A model generated the notes under the pieces. That model worked only from the letters and a program-made list of their open reading frames with translations, ran no database searches and had not been told where the DNA came from. Shown here one piece after another: positions 31,536-41,141 of a stretch of 64,000 nucleotides of DNA. The translations under genes were made by a program, and so were the position numbers. Positions within the stretch are counted from its first letter, which is position 1, and each line of letters opens with the position of its first letter. This stretch comes from Bradyrhizobium stylosanthis (GTDB lineage Bacteria; Pseudomonadota; Alphaproteobacteria; Rhizobiales; Xanthobacteraceae), in NCBI RefSeq assembly GCF_001641335.1, contig NZ_LVEM01000002.1:1405663-1469662 (forward strand). Reading direction: 5' to 3'.

Positions 31536-31841
31536 ATGAAGTTGGTGAAGACCTCGATGATCGCATGCGCTCTGTCGGCTCTCATTGCGACCCCCGTTCT
31601 CGCGCAAAGCGCGCCACCCGCCAAGACAGGCGGCACCGTGCAAGGCAAACCCGTGCAAGGCAGCACGATGGGCAGCGGCGATGAGGAGATGGACGCCCAG
31701 CCGGGCGCAGCGGGCGAGAAGACCGGCATGAAGCCGACCAAGGGCACCAGAGGCACGGTCGGCACCACGGGCAGCGCCGCGCACAAGGGGACAGCCAGCG
31801 ATTCCACCACGGGCGGCGCAGCCCCGTCCAAGCGCTACTAG
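31536..31841 (+). CDS. Small exported low-complexity protein
   Basis: This 101-residue protein has a signal peptide (ACALSALIATPVLAQS) and a mature part dominated by Gly, Thr, Lys and Pro (TGMKPTKGTRGTVGTTGSAA), probably disordered. AGGAGA lies 5 bases before the ATG. It ends in a hairpin-terminator region shared with the convergent arfB gene. Related rhizobial proteins exist but have no known role. Confidence 0.75.
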   Translation: MKLVKTSMIACALSALIATPVLAQSAPPAKTGGTVQGKPVQGSTMGSGDEEMDAQPGAAGEKTGMKPTKGTRGTVGTTGSAAHKGTASDSTTGGAAPSKRY

Positions 31842-31853
31842 TCCTCCGACGGC

Positions 31854-31884
31854 AGAACTCCGGTCGCGCTGCGGCCGGAGTTCT
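31854..31884. terminator. Bidirectional terminator-like hairpin between convergent genes
   Basis: agaactccgg at 31854-31863 and ccggagttct at 31875-31884 form a 10-base-pair stem with an 11-base loop between the convergent exported-protein and arfB genes. The T-run is short. Confidence 0.65.
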
Positions 31885-31890
31885 TGCTTG

Positions 31891-32307
31891 TCAGTCGTCG
31901 AAGCTCCGGCCGCGGCCGGCCTTGACGTCGCCGCGGCGTTTCTTGCCCTCGAGCCGGCGCTGCTTGGAGGCAAAGGTCGGCCGCGTCGCGCGACGCGGCG
32001 TCGGCCGCACCATGGCCTCCTTCAGGATCTCGAGGAGGCGGTCGACGGCATCCTGGCGGTTGCGCTCCTGGGTGCGGAAGCGCTGGGCGTGGATCACGAT
32101 CACGCCGTCCTTGGTCATGCGCTGGCCGGCGATGCGGGCGAGGCGGATCGATGCGTCCTCCGGGATCGTCAGCTTGCGCGTGTCGAAGCGGAGCTGCGCG
32201 GAGGTCGCGACCTTGTTGACGTTCTGCCCGCCCGGCCCGGAGGCGCGGACAAAGCCGATCTCGATGTCGTCCTCGTCGATGACGAGATCGCGGGATATCC
32301 GCAGCAT
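31891..32307 (-). CDS. arfB: Alternative ribosome-rescue factor ArfB
   Basis: ArfB (YaeJ) frees ribosomes stalled at the end of a broken message by hydrolysing peptidyl-tRNA. The 138-residue protein has the catalytic GGQ at residues 26-28 in RASGPGGQNVNKV and the basic C-terminal tail (RRLEGKKRRGDVKAGRGR) that enters the empty mRNA channel. The ATG at 32307 gives the usual N-terminus. Isolated between a low-complexity protein and M16 peptidase genes. Confidence 0.93.
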   Translation of the reverse strand: MLRISRDLVIDEDDIEIGFVRASGPGGQNVNKVATSAQLRFDTRKLTIPEDASIRLARIAGQRMTKDGVIVIHAQRFRTQERNRQDAVDRLLEILKEAMVRPTPRRATRPTFASKQRRLEGKKRRGDVKAGRGRSFDD

Positions 32308-32374
32308 GATGGCACCATTCGTGATGTCCGGACATACCGCGGACACCGGCCTTCAGCAATGGCGCCGGTCTCGA

Positions 32375-32405
32375 AACGCAAATGGCCGGGGCGAGCCCGG
32401 CCATT
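32375..32405 (-). terminator. Terminator-like hairpin after the M16 operon
   Basis: On the minus strand, aatggccggg and cccggccatt form a 10-base-pair stem with a five-base loop, followed by a short T-rich run (ttgcgttt). It lies 43 bases past the stop of the second M16 gene. Confidence 0.6.
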
Positions 32406-32447
32406 CAGGAAGCGTATCGAGACGAGGTCGAATGCCAGTTCGACTTG

Positions 32448-33818
32448 CTAGTTCGATTTGGGCGCCGTGGCTGCCGGCTGCGCGGCGGCCTGCGGGGCAC
32501 GGCCGACGACGACGGTCAGCAGGCCCTGGCCCCAGAGCCGCTTGGCGGCCGCCTTGGCGTCGTCGAGGGTGACGGCGTCGACGATGGCATTGCGCTTCTC
32601 GATGTAATCGATCGGCAGCTTGTCCTGCTGGTACTGCAGCAGCGCCTGGGCGAGCTTGGAGGAGGTGTCGAGCGCCAGCATCTGCGAGCCCTTGAGGTAG
32701 GACTTGGCCTCGTCGAGCTCCTTCTGCGTCGGGCCCTCCTCGGCGATGCGGCGGATCTCCTTGTCGATGGCCTCGATAGTGTCGCCGGCGCGGTCGGCGC
32801 GGGTGCCGGTGTTGCCGATGAAGACCGCCGAATGCTCCATCCAGAGCAGGGATTCGAACACCGAATAGGCGAGGCCGCGCTTCTCGCGAACCTCACGATA
32901 GAGCCGCGAGGACAGGCCGCCGCCACCAAGGATGTGGTTGACGACATAGGCCGCCATGAAGTTCGGGTCGCTGCGCTTCACGCCGGGGCCGCCGAAGGTG
33001 ATGACGGTCTGCGGCACGTCGAGCGGCACGAACGCACGCTGCGGCGGCTTGGCCGCCTCGACGTCGGCGACCGGCGTCAGATTGGCCTTGGCGGGCAGGC
33101 TGCCGAAGGTGTGGTCGAGCAGCTTGCCGAGCGTCGCCGGATCGACGTCGCCGACGACGGCGACCTTCAGCCCGTCCTTGGCGATGACGCGGCCGACATA
33201 GTCTTTCAGGTCAGCGACGGAGATGGTCGGCACGCTGTCCAGCGTGCCGTTGGTCTGCCGGCCGTAGGGATGATCGCCGAAGGCGACCTCCAGGAACTTG
33301 CGGCTCGCCAGCGACGACGGATTGGTGGTCTCGCGGCGCAGGCCCGAGATCACCTGCGAGCGGATGCGCTCGACATCGACGGTGTCGAAATGCGGCGAGG
33401 TCAACGCCATCCTGAGCAGGTCGAAGGCTTCGTCCTTGTTGTCGCGCAGCATCCGCAGGCTGCCGCGGAAGGTGTCGCGGGTGGCGCTGAAGGAGAGCTC
33501 GATGGCGCGGCGGTCGAGCCGCTCGTGGAAGGTCTTGGAGTCGAGGTCGCCGGAGCCTTCGTCGAGCAGGTCGCCGACCAAATTGGCGACGCCAGACTTG
33601 TCCTTGGGATCCTGCGACGAGCCGCCGGCAAAGGAATATTCCATGGCGATCAGCGGCACGGTGGCGTCCTGCACGAACCAGGCCTCGATGCCGCCGGGCG
33701 AAACCAGGCGCTGGATCTTCGCAGCCGCCTGCGACGGCGAAACGGTCGCAAGCGCGAGCGCCGCACCGGTGACGAACGACAGCGCGAAATGACGCGCGCG
33801 GAGGAAGGGATAGGTCAC
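32448..33818 (-). CDS. M16 family peptidase-like protein, non-catalytic partner
   Basis: This 456-residue protein has the two-lobed M16 (insulinase) fold and a signal peptide (FALSFVTGAALALATVSPSQA). The zinc motif HxxEH is replaced by the sequence ANLVGDLLDEG, so it lacks the active site. It most likely forms a heterodimer with the catalytic M16 protein encoded just upstream, as in mitochondrial processing peptidase. The start is a GTG that overlaps the upstream stop by four bases (GTGA). The partner and substrate are not known. Confidence 0.88.
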   Translation of the reverse strand: MTYPFLRARHFALSFVTGAALALATVSPSQAAAKIQRLVSPGGIEAWFVQDATVPLIAMEYSFAGGSSQDPKDKSGVANLVGDLLDEGSGDLDSKTFHERLDRRAIELSFSATRDTFRGSLRMLRDNKDEAFDLLRMALTSPHFDTVDVERIRSQVISGLRRETTNPSSLASRKFLEVAFGDHPYGRQTNGTLDSVPTISVADLKDYVGRVIAKDGLKVAVVGDVDPATLGKLLDHTFGSLPAKANLTPVADVEAAKPPQRAFVPLDVPQTVITFGGPGVKRSDPNFMAAYVVNHILGGGGLSSRLYREVREKRGLAYSVFESLLWMEHSAVFIGNTGTRADRAGDTIEAIDKEIRRIAEEGPTQKELDEAKSYLKGSQMLALDTSSKLAQALLQYQQDKLPIDYIEKRNAIVDAVTLDDAKAAAKRLWGQGLLTVVVGRAPQAAAQPAATAPKSN

Positions 33819-35206
33819 GAACGCTTCTCCTCGCGCTTGGTGGCGGCGGTGTCCTTGATCAGATAGCCCGTCACCGAGCGCTTCTTCTCGAGCCATTTCT
33901 GCGCGGCGGCGCGGACCTGGTCGGCGGTGACCGCGCGGATGCGGTCGGGCCAGCTCCTGATGTCCTCGATCGACAGGCCCGTGGTCAGCGCGCCGCCATA
34001 CCAGCGCGCCAGCACGGCCTGATTGTCCTGGGCGTAGATCGCTTCGGCAATGAGCTGGGTCTTCACGCGCTCCAGATCCTCGGCACGGATCGGGTTCTGC
34101 GCGATGTCGGCAATGACACCGTCGATCACCTGCTCGACCTCGGTGAAGCTGACACCGGGCTTCGGCGAGGCCGAGATCGCGAACTGGGTCGGGTCGAGCG
34201 AGATGCTGGAATAGCTGGCGCTGGCGGAGACCGCGAGCGGCTTGTCCACGACGAGCGCACGGTAGAGATAGGAGTTGCTGCCGCTGCCCATCAGCTGCGC
34301 CAGCACGTCGAGGGCCGCGCTCTCGCCGGCTGCCGCCGTGGTTGCGGACGGAACGAGATAATAGCGGCGCAGGTTCGGCTGCTCGACGCGCGGGTCGGCC
34401 AGCGTGACGGTGCGCGGCGCCGCCGGCTCCGGCTCCTGCGGGCGGATACGTCGCGCCGGGATCGCGGGCTGGGCCGGGATCGAGCCGAAATTGCGCTCGA
34501 CCAGCGGGCGGATGTCGGCGGCCTCGACGTCGCCGGCGATGACCAGGATCGCGTTGTTCGGCGCGTAGAAGCGGCGGTAGAAGGCGAGCGCGTCCTCACG
34601 ATCGAGCTTCTCGATCTCCTGATGCCAGCCGATCACCGGACGGCCGTAGGGATGGTTGAGATAGAGCGCGGCCATGATCTGCTCGTTGAGCCGCGCATCG
34701 GGATTGTTGGCGACGCGCATGTTGTACTCTTCGAGCACGACGTCGCGCTCGGGCAGCACGTTCTCGTCCTTGAGGATCAGGCCGGTCATGCGATCGGCCT
34801 CGAACTCCATCATGGTCGGCAGCTGCTCCTTCGGGACGCGCTGGTAATAGTTGGTGTAGTCCACCGAGGTCGAGGCGTTCTCGTTGCCGCCGACGCGGAG
34901 CACGGTCTGGGAGAATTCGCCGACCGGATGCTTCGAGGTGCCCTTGAACATCAGATGCTCGAGGAAGTGCGCGAGCCCGGACTTGCCCGGCGTCTCGTCG
35001 GCCGAGCCGACCTTGTACCAGATCATCTCGGTGACCACGGGCGTGCGGTGATCGGGGATCACCACGACCTGCATGCCGTTGGAAAGCGTGAAGCTGGCGG
35101 GCGGCGCCGATGTCACCGTGGTCTGGGCGAGGGCGGCGCCGGCCGAGAGGACACTCGTCGAAAGCAGCGCGGCTAGGAGGTTGGCCGCCGATCGGTAAGA
35201 GGACAT
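33815..35206 (-). CDS. M16 family zinc metallopeptidase, catalytic subunit
   Basis: This 463-residue exported peptidase has the inverted zinc motif HFLEH at residues 80-84, a downstream Glu in the VVLEEYNMR segment, and the R/Y site of the C-terminal lobe. A signal peptide ends near ALAQT. Three ATG codons occur in tandem at the start; the third is chosen because the AAGG site lies about six bases before it. It is translationally coupled to the non-catalytic partner. It likely degrades peptides in the periplasm. Confidence 0.9.
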   Translation of the reverse strand: MSSYRSAANLLAALLSTSVLSAGAALAQTTVTSAPPASFTLSNGMQVVVIPDHRTPVVTEMIWYKVGSADETPGKSGLAHFLEHLMFKGTSKHPVGEFSQTVLRVGGNENASTSVDYTNYYQRVPKEQLPTMMEFEADRMTGLILKDENVLPERDVVLEEYNMRVANNPDARLNEQIMAALYLNHPYGRPVIGWHQEIEKLDREDALAFYRRFYAPNNAILVIAGDVEAADIRPLVERNFGSIPAQPAIPARRIRPQEPEPAAPRTVTLADPRVEQPNLRRYYLVPSATTAAAGESAALDVLAQLMGSGSNSYLYRALVVDKPLAVSASASYSSISLDPTQFAISASPKPGVSFTEVEQVIDGVIADIAQNPIRAEDLERVKTQLIAEAIYAQDNQAVLARWYGGALTTGLSIEDIRSWPDRIRAVTADQVRAAAQKWLEKKRSVTGYLIKDTAATKREEKRS

Positions 35207-35398
35207 CATCATCCTTATGAAAGGCCGAGCCCGGATGTCCGGCTCGGAGGGCACGGCATGCTACACCGTGCGGCTGAGGCTTCGCGTCACGAAGCAGAGA
35301 ACTCAACGCGTAGGCAAGTTACTGATAAGCAATTTAAGACCGCGCCGGGCTGCACGAGCCGCCGGCGCGCTTCATGATGTCGCGGTGGACGAGGAACG

Positions 35399-36127
35399 CT
35401 ATTGTTCCTTGTCCTTGCCCGACATGATGTCGAAATAGGTCCGTCGCGACTTGTCCGGGCCGGCGCCATAGGCGTAGTTCGGCGACGGCGTCTGGTAGCC
35501 CGGCGGCGGCTCGACCAGCGACTGGCGCGGCGGCTCCGTGGTGAACTGCTTGGACTCGGAGCTGTTGCCGCCCTTCATCATGTTCCACAGGCCGCCGGCG
35601 TAGCCGAGCTCGGCGGGGCTGAGCGACGGATTGCCGTTGGTGCCCGGCTGGATCGGATCGTTGCTGGTGCGGGGGGCTGCGGCAACCTGGCCGGCCTTCA
35701 TCTCGGCGGGCGTCAGCGGCTGGGCGGCCTGCCAGTTCTCGGTCGCCTTGACCGCCTTCTTGCGCTGGGCGATCGCTTCCTTGCGGCGCTTCTCGTCGGG
35801 GTCCTTCGGCCAGTTCGGCGCGTTCTTGGCTTCGGTGCCCGCGGGCGGCGGCAGGTCGAGCTTCGGCGGCACCACCAGCGGCGACCGCTCGCGGTACTCG
35901 ATGCCCTTCTTCTCCATGCTCTTGGCGCCGATGCCGGACATCAGGTTGTCGATGAGCTTCTCTTCGAAGGTCATGTCGTCGTCATCGTCGCCGTCGTCAC
36001 CGGCGCGGGCCGCACCTGTGGACATGACGAGGCCGATGCCGAGCACGACGGCGGACAATTTCAATGCCTGCCAGAACCCCGACCGGGGATCTCGAACCAT
36101 CGAACCGCTGGTCTTCGGGCTGCGCAT
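35399..36127 (-). CDS. Exported hypothetical protein rich in Pro, Gly and acidic residues
   Basis: This 242-residue protein has an internal signal peptide (LKSAVVLGIGLVMSTGAARA-like, near residues 23-43), an acidic run DDGDDDDD just after it, and a charged, proline-rich body with MTFEEKLIDNLMSGIG, PPAGTEAKNAPNWP and a C-terminus that ends in DIMSGKDKEQ. No enzyme motif is seen. It lies between lspA and the M16 genes on the same strand; the spacing is about 100-190 bases, so co-transcription is uncertain. Function unknown. Confidence 0.78.
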   Translation of the reverse strand: MRSPKTSGSMVRDPRSGFWQALKLSAVVLGIGLVMSTGAARAGDDGDDDDDMTFEEKLIDNLMSGIGAKSMEKKGIEYRERSPLVVPPKLDLPPPAGTEAKNAPNWPKDPDEKRRKEAIAQRKKAVKATENWQAAQPLTPAEMKAGQVAAAPRTSNDPIQPGTNGNPSLSPAELGYAGGLWNMMKGGNSSESKQFTTEPPRQSLVEPPPGYQTPSPNYAYGAGPDKSRRTYFDIMSGKDKEQ

Positions 36128-36225
36128 CACTGTACCTGTTCCAAATTGTGGCAGTTTGCCGCTCGCATGCGGCTGAAAACCCTCGCAAAAGCAAGGTTCC
36201 ACGTGCCGGTCCGTATCGGCCGGGA

Positions 36226-36720
36226 TCAGGGCGCTTTTGCGGCGGGTACCCCCAGGAAGGAATCATACAATAGCGCCGCCACCCCAGCAACGATGGCCAC
36301 GTCCGCGAGGTTAAACACGTACCAATTATAGGTATTTCCGCCGATATCGATGTGAAACAGGGCGAAATCGACCACCGCGCCATAGGCCAGCCGGTCGATG
36401 CCGTTGCCGATGGCGCCCCCGATGATCAGCCCGAGCGCGACGGTCGCCAGCAGGGTGTGGGAGCGGGCCATCCAGATCGCCAGCGCCACCACCGCAATGG
36501 CCTTGACCGCCATCAGCGCGATCTGCGCCGCCTGGCCGTCGTTCTGGAGCCAGCCGAAGCTGATGCCGATATTCCAGGCCAGCACCAGGTCGAAGAACGG
36601 CGTCACCTTCACCACGCCGCGCCGGGCGAGGTCGAACCCGTTCAACAGCCACTGCTTCGAGGCCTGGTCGAGGATGACCGTGACCACGGCCGAGAGGATG
36701 CCGGCGCGGAGTGGGGTCAT
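36226..36720 (-). CDS. lspA: Prolipoprotein signal peptidase
   Basis: LspA removes the signal peptide from lipoproteins after diacylglyceryl transfer. The 164-residue inner-membrane protein has four transmembrane segments and the two catalytic aspartates in GNGIDRLAYGAVVDF and FNLADVAI. It starts seven bases after the ileS stop, so ribF, ileS and lspA form the usual alphaproteobacterial run. Confidence 0.96.
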   Translation of the reverse strand: MTPLRAGILSAVVTVILDQASKQWLLNGFDLARRGVVKVTPFFDLVLAWNIGISFGWLQNDGQAAQIALMAVKAIAVVALAIWMARSHTLLATVALGLIIGGAIGNGIDRLAYGAVVDFALFHIDIGGNTYNWYVFNLADVAIVAGVAALLYDSFLGVPAAKAP

Positions 36721-36727
36721 GCCGGGA

Positions 36728-39700
36728 TCAGACGCTCACGCCCAACGCCTTCCATTCGCGCAGCGCCTGAGCGTCGCGCGGGGTGACGTCGGGGTATTCG
36801 GCGTCCTCGCCGACGGTCGGCGAGATCTTCCAGGAGCGGGCGCATTTGGTGCCGACCGCCTTCTCAACCACGACGGCAACGCCGGGCACGGCATCGAGAC
36901 GGAAGGCATTCGCCGGCGCCTCGCCCTCGCGCACCTCGTAGTTCGAGGTGATGCAGACCTCCGCCAGATCGACGTCGAACAGCGTCATCATCATGGCGCG
37001 GTCGGCGATATAGATCACCGGCGAGGCCTCGAGCGAGGAGCCGATGTTCTTGGCGGCGCGTTCGAGCTCGAGCGCGCCGGTAACGACGCGGCGGACGTCG
37101 CGAATGGTCTCCCATTTCGCGGCGAGCTTGTCGTCGAGGAATGCGTCCATCGCATCGGGGAACACCGTGAGATGCACCGACGGTTCGGCCTGCGGCCTGT
37201 ACATCCGCCAGGCCTCCTCGGCGGTGAAGCTCAGGATCGGAGCGAGCCACTTCAGGACGGACTCGCACAACAGGTCGATCGTCGTCAGCGCCGCCTTGCG
37301 CGCCACCGAGGACGGCGGATCGCAATACAGCGTGTCCTTGCGGATGTCGAAATAGAAGGCCGACAGCTCGCTGTTCAGGAACGCGGAGAGCGTGGCGACG
37401 ACGGTCTTGTAGTCGAAGGAGGCGTAAGCCGCGCGAATGACCGTGGCCCGCTTTGCGAGCTCATGGAGCATCAGCCGTTCCAGCTCGGGCATCTCGGCAT
37501 GAGCGACCTTCTCGCTCGCCTTGAAATGATGCAGCGTTCCGAGCATCCAGCGGACCGTGTTGCGCAGCTTGCGATAGGTCTCGATGGTGTTCTTCAGGAT
37601 CTCCGGGCCGATGCGCTGGTCGTCGGCATAGTCGGTGGCGCAGACCCAGAGGCGCAGGATGTCCGCACCCGAATCCTTGATCACCTTCTGCGGCTCGACG
37701 GTGTTGCCGATCGACTTCGACATCTTGCGGCCGTTCTCGTCGAGAGTGAAGCCGTGGGTCAGCACGATGTCGTAGGGCGCGCGGCCGCGGGTGCCCGCGC
37801 TTTCCAGCAGCGAGGAGTGGAACCAGCCGCGATGCTGGTCGCTGCCTTCGAGATACATCACGGTGTCGTTGCCGCCGTCGATCTTGCGAACGATGTTGCC
37901 GAGCTGCGGGAAGTTCTGGCGGTCCTCGAGCACGAAGGCGTGCGTGGAGCCGGAATCGAACCAGACGTCGCAGATGTCGTCGACCTTCTTCCAGTCTTCG
38001 CTGGCGCGCGACCCGAGGAAGCGCTCGCGGGCGCCGTCCATGTACCAGGCGTCCGCGCCCTCCTCCATGAAGGCCTCGGTGATGCGCTGGTTGACGATCT
38101 CGTCCTGCAGGATCTCGGCCGAGCCGTCCGCCTTCTCGCGCACGAACACGGCGATCGGCACGCCCCAGGCGCGCTGACGCGAGATCACCCAGTCCGGACG
38201 ATTGGCGATCATGCCGTTGATGCGGTTCTCGCCCGACGGGGGCACCCATTGCGTGACCGAGATCGCGCGCAGCGCGCGGGCACGAAGGGTGTCGCCCTTC
38301 TTCGCATGGCCGTCCTCGCTGATGTCCTTGTCCATCGCGATGAACCATTGCGGCGTGTTGCGGAAGATCACCGGCTTCTTCGAGCGCCACGAATGCGGAT
38401 ATTGGTGCTTGAGGCGGCCGCGCGCGAGCAGATGGCCGCGCTCGATCAGCGCCTGGATCACGGCCTCGTTGGCGTCGCCCTTCTCGCCCTTGTCGTTGAG
38501 CACGCGCTTGCCGGTGAAGCCGGGGGCCTGCGCGGTGTAGGCGCCGTTCTCGTCGACGGTGTAGGGGATCGCGGTCGAGATGCCACGCGCATCGAGCTCG
38601 CGGCCGTTGACCATCCAGACGTCGAAGTCCTCGCGGCCGTGGCCGGGCGCCGTGTGGACGAAGCCGGTGCCGGTGTCATCGGTAACGTGATCGCCGGCCA
38701 GCAGCGGCACGGTGAAGTCGTAGCCGCCGCCATAGCCTTTCAGCGGATGGGCGCATTCGACCGCATCCAGCGTGTCGCCGGGAATGTCGCGCACCTTCTC
38801 GAAGGACGTGACGCGCGCCTGCTTGAACACGTCGGCGGCCAGCGCGTCGGCCAGGATCAGGAGATCGCCGGCTTTGGCCCAATTGTCCGCGGGCGCGTCG
38901 GTCACCTTGTAGAGACCATAGGCGATCTTCGGCGAGAACGAGATGGCGCGGTTGCCGGGCAGCGTCCAGGGCGTGGTGGTCCAGATCACGACGCTGGCGG
39001 AGGCGAGGGCGCCATGCGCGGGCGAGGTGATCGGGAATTTCACCCAGACCGTATCTGACGTGTGGTCCTCGTATTCGACCTCGGCCTCGGCGAGCGCGGT
39101 CTTCTCGACCACGCTCCACATCACCGGCTTGGAGCCGCGATAGAGCGTGCCGTTGGAGGCGAACTTCATCAGCTCGCGCGCGATCTGCGCTTCGGCCGGA
39201 TAGCTCATCGTTTGATAGGGATGATCCCAGTCGCCGATGATGCCGAGCCGCTTGAATTCCTCGCGCTGCACGTTGATCCAGTGCGTCGCGTAGGCGCGGC
39301 ACTCCCTGCGGAATGCCACCATCGCGGTGGAGTCGCGGAAGTCGGGCTTCTGCTTGCCCTTCTTGCGGTAGTTCTCCTCCTCGATCTTCCACTCGATCGG
39401 CAGGCCGTGGCAGTCCCAGCCCGGCACATAGTTGGAGTCGAAACCGAGCATCTGCTGGCTCTTGGTCACGACGTCCTTGAGGATCTTGTTCAGCGCGTGC
39501 CCGATATGGATGTTGCCGTTGGCGTAGGGCGGGCCGTCATGCAGCACGAACTTGGCGCGGCCCTCGGCTTCCTTGCGCAGCTTGTCGTACAGACTGATGT
39601 CGTTCCAGTATTTCAGGACCTCCGGCTCGCGCTGCGGCAGGCCGGCGCGCATCGGGAATTCGGTCTGCGGCAGGTACAGGGTTTTGGAATAGTCGTTGGC

Positions 39701-39736
39701 TTCAGACTTTTGGGACTTCTGCGGCTTTTCGGACAT
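36728..39736 (-). CDS. ileS: Isoleucyl-tRNA synthetase
   Basis: IleS charges tRNA-Ile. The 1,002-residue class I synthetase has the HIGH signature in GNIHIGHALNK and the KMSKS loop in GRKMSKSIGNT, plus the editing insert between them and a C-terminal anticodon-binding region with the conserved SLEASPVIYI segment. No C-terminal zinc finger is seen, in keeping with the alphaproteobacterial form. A long frame on the opposite strand (36398-39058) is a shadow caused by high GC. Confidence 0.97.
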   Translation of the reverse strand: MSEKPQKSQKSEANDYSKTLYLPQTEFPMRAGLPQREPEVLKYWNDISLYDKLRKEAEGRAKFVLHDGPPYANGNIHIGHALNKILKDVVTKSQQMLGFDSNYVPGWDCHGLPIEWKIEEENYRKKGKQKPDFRDSTAMVAFRRECRAYATHWINVQREEFKRLGIIGDWDHPYQTMSYPAEAQIARELMKFASNGTLYRGSKPVMWSVVEKTALAEAEVEYEDHTSDTVWVKFPITSPAHGALASASVVIWTTTPWTLPGNRAISFSPKIAYGLYKVTDAPADNWAKAGDLLILADALAADVFKQARVTSFEKVRDIPGDTLDAVECAHPLKGYGGGYDFTVPLLAGDHVTDDTGTGFVHTAPGHGREDFDVWMVNGRELDARGISTAIPYTVDENGAYTAQAPGFTGKRVLNDKGEKGDANEAVIQALIERGHLLARGRLKHQYPHSWRSKKPVIFRNTPQWFIAMDKDISEDGHAKKGDTLRARALRAISVTQWVPPSGENRINGMIANRPDWVISRQRAWGVPIAVFVREKADGSAEILQDEIVNQRITEAFMEEGADAWYMDGARERFLGSRASEDWKKVDDICDVWFDSGSTHAFVLEDRQNFPQLGNIVRKIDGGNDTVMYLEGSDQHRGWFHSSLLESAGTRGRAPYDIVLTHGFTLDENGRKMSKSIGNTVEPQKVIKDSGADILRLWVCATDYADDQRIGPEILKNTIETYRKLRNTVRWMLGTLHHFKASEKVAHAEMPELERLMLHELAKRATVIRAAYASFDYKTVVATLSAFLNSELSAFYFDIRKDTLYCDPPSSVARKAALTTIDLLCESVLKWLAPILSFTAEEAWRMYRPQAEPSVHLTVFPDAMDAFLDDKLAAKWETIRDVRRVVTGALELERAAKNIGSSLEASPVIYIADRAMMMTLFDVDLAEVCITSNYEVREGEAPANAFRLDAVPGVAVVVEKAVGTKCARSWKISPTVGEDAEYPDVTPRDAQALREWKALGVSV

Positions 39737-39937
39737 GAGGCTGACTGGCTCGGAAGGGCGCGGGAACGGATGGCGACATGGAATCGCGGGGGTGAAACGA
39801 CAAAATCCCGGTCTTGCGCCGAGCCAAAGCTCAGGCGGAAGCCGGGCCGCTAATCCCTATGATGCGCCGCGCAAACATGGGCTCTCCATAGCAGCCGGGC
39901 GGAGGAAGCGCAAAGGTCCGGCAGGCCGGTTTCGGCC

Positions 39938-40909
39938 TCAATCGATCACGCCCAGCCGCGGAAATGCGTCGGGAGCGGCGGCCAGGATAGTGCGGGCACG
40001 GGCGGAATCATCGTCCATCTGGCGGATCAGGGCCTCCAGACTGTCGAATTTCAGCTCCTCGCGGATGAAGCCGACGAAAGCGCAGTCCAGCGTCTGCCCG
40101 TAGAGGTCGCCCTTGAAGTCGAACAGGAAGATTTCGAGCAGGGGCGCGCCATTGTCGAAGGTCGGCCGGCGGCCGAAGCTGGCAACGCCATCGAGCCGCT
40201 CAGCTCCACGGCCGACCCGGACGGCATAGATGCCGTGCTTGAGGCCGCAATTGGCATCCAGGCGGATGTTGGCGGTGGGATAGCCGAGGTCGCGGCCGCG
40301 CTTCTCGCCATGGATCACCTCGCCGCTGACGAACCAGGGTGCGCCCAGCATGGTGGTGGCGTCGTCGAGCAGGCCTTCGGCGAGCGCGATCCGGATGGCG
40401 CTGGAGGACACCGGCCGTTCGTCGATATCGACATGCGGCTGCACGTCGACCTCGATGCCGAGCCGGGGTGCCTCGTTCACAAGCAGGCCGGGCGATCCGA
40501 CCCGGCCCTTGCCGAAATGGAAGTCGTAGCCGACCGCGATGCCGCTGACGCCGAGGCGGCGGATCAGGTCATGGTGAATGAAATCTTGCGCGCTGGTGCC
40601 GGCCCGCGCCTTGTCGAAGGTCATGACCACGGCGCCGGCAAGCCCGGTACCGGCCAGGAGCCGCAGCTTGGCCCGCTCGTCCGTCAGGCGGAATTGCGGG
40701 GTGTTGGGGCTGAAAAACCGCCGCGGATGCGGCTCGAAGGTCAACGCCAGCGCAGGGCGGCCATGCGCGCGGCCCATTTCCAGGGCCGCCGCGATCACAG
40801 CCCGGTGGCCGAGATGAACCCCGTCGAAATTGCCCATGGCGACCACGGCGCCCCGGGGAATAGCGGAATCCGGCGTGGTGTCGCGGATAACGGTAAAATG
40901 CGGGGCCAT
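39938..40909 (-). CDS. ribF: Bifunctional riboflavin kinase / FAD synthetase
   Basis: RibF makes FMN and FAD from riboflavin. The 323-residue protein has the N-terminal adenylyltransferase domain (GNFDGVHLGHRAVI, then LTFEPHPRRFF) and the C-terminal kinase domain with PTANIRLDANCGLKHGIYAV. It lies 201 bases upstream of ileS on the same strand. The gap contains no clear terminator, so one transcript is possible. Confidence 0.95.
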   Translation of the reverse strand: MAPHFTVIRDTTPDSAIPRGAVVAMGNFDGVHLGHRAVIAAALEMGRAHGRPALALTFEPHPRRFFSPNTPQFRLTDERAKLRLLAGTGLAGAVVMTFDKARAGTSAQDFIHHDLIRRLGVSGIAVGYDFHFGKGRVGSPGLLVNEAPRLGIEVDVQPHVDIDERPVSSSAIRIALAEGLLDDATTMLGAPWFVSGEVIHGEKRGRDLGYPTANIRLDANCGLKHGIYAVRVGRGAERLDGVASFGRRPTFDNGAPLLEIFLFDFKGDLYGQTLDCAFVGFIREELKFDSLEALIRQMDDDSARARTILAAAPDAFPRLGVID

Positions 40910-41141
40910 CAGGGGAATTCTCGAGCCGGCGGGACCGGCCGGGACCGTGGCTTGAGCCGACCGGCGAAGTCAAGCGGGGCGGGGGCGGCCGGATTGAACA
41001 GGATTTCAATTCTTCACGGGCGGCCCCAGTTAACGCGCTGTTTAAAGCCTTGGTGCTAGTCCTTGAAAAGTGGAACTGCACGGGCCCCGGCCCGAGAGCT
41101 CCGATTGTAATTATTCCTGGGTTTGCGTTGGGGGAGTCGAG

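Noticed and set aside
36398..39058. 886-codon frame opposite ileS
   Set aside because: The minus strand has complete IleS motifs over the full length; the plus frame has no recognisable protein features.
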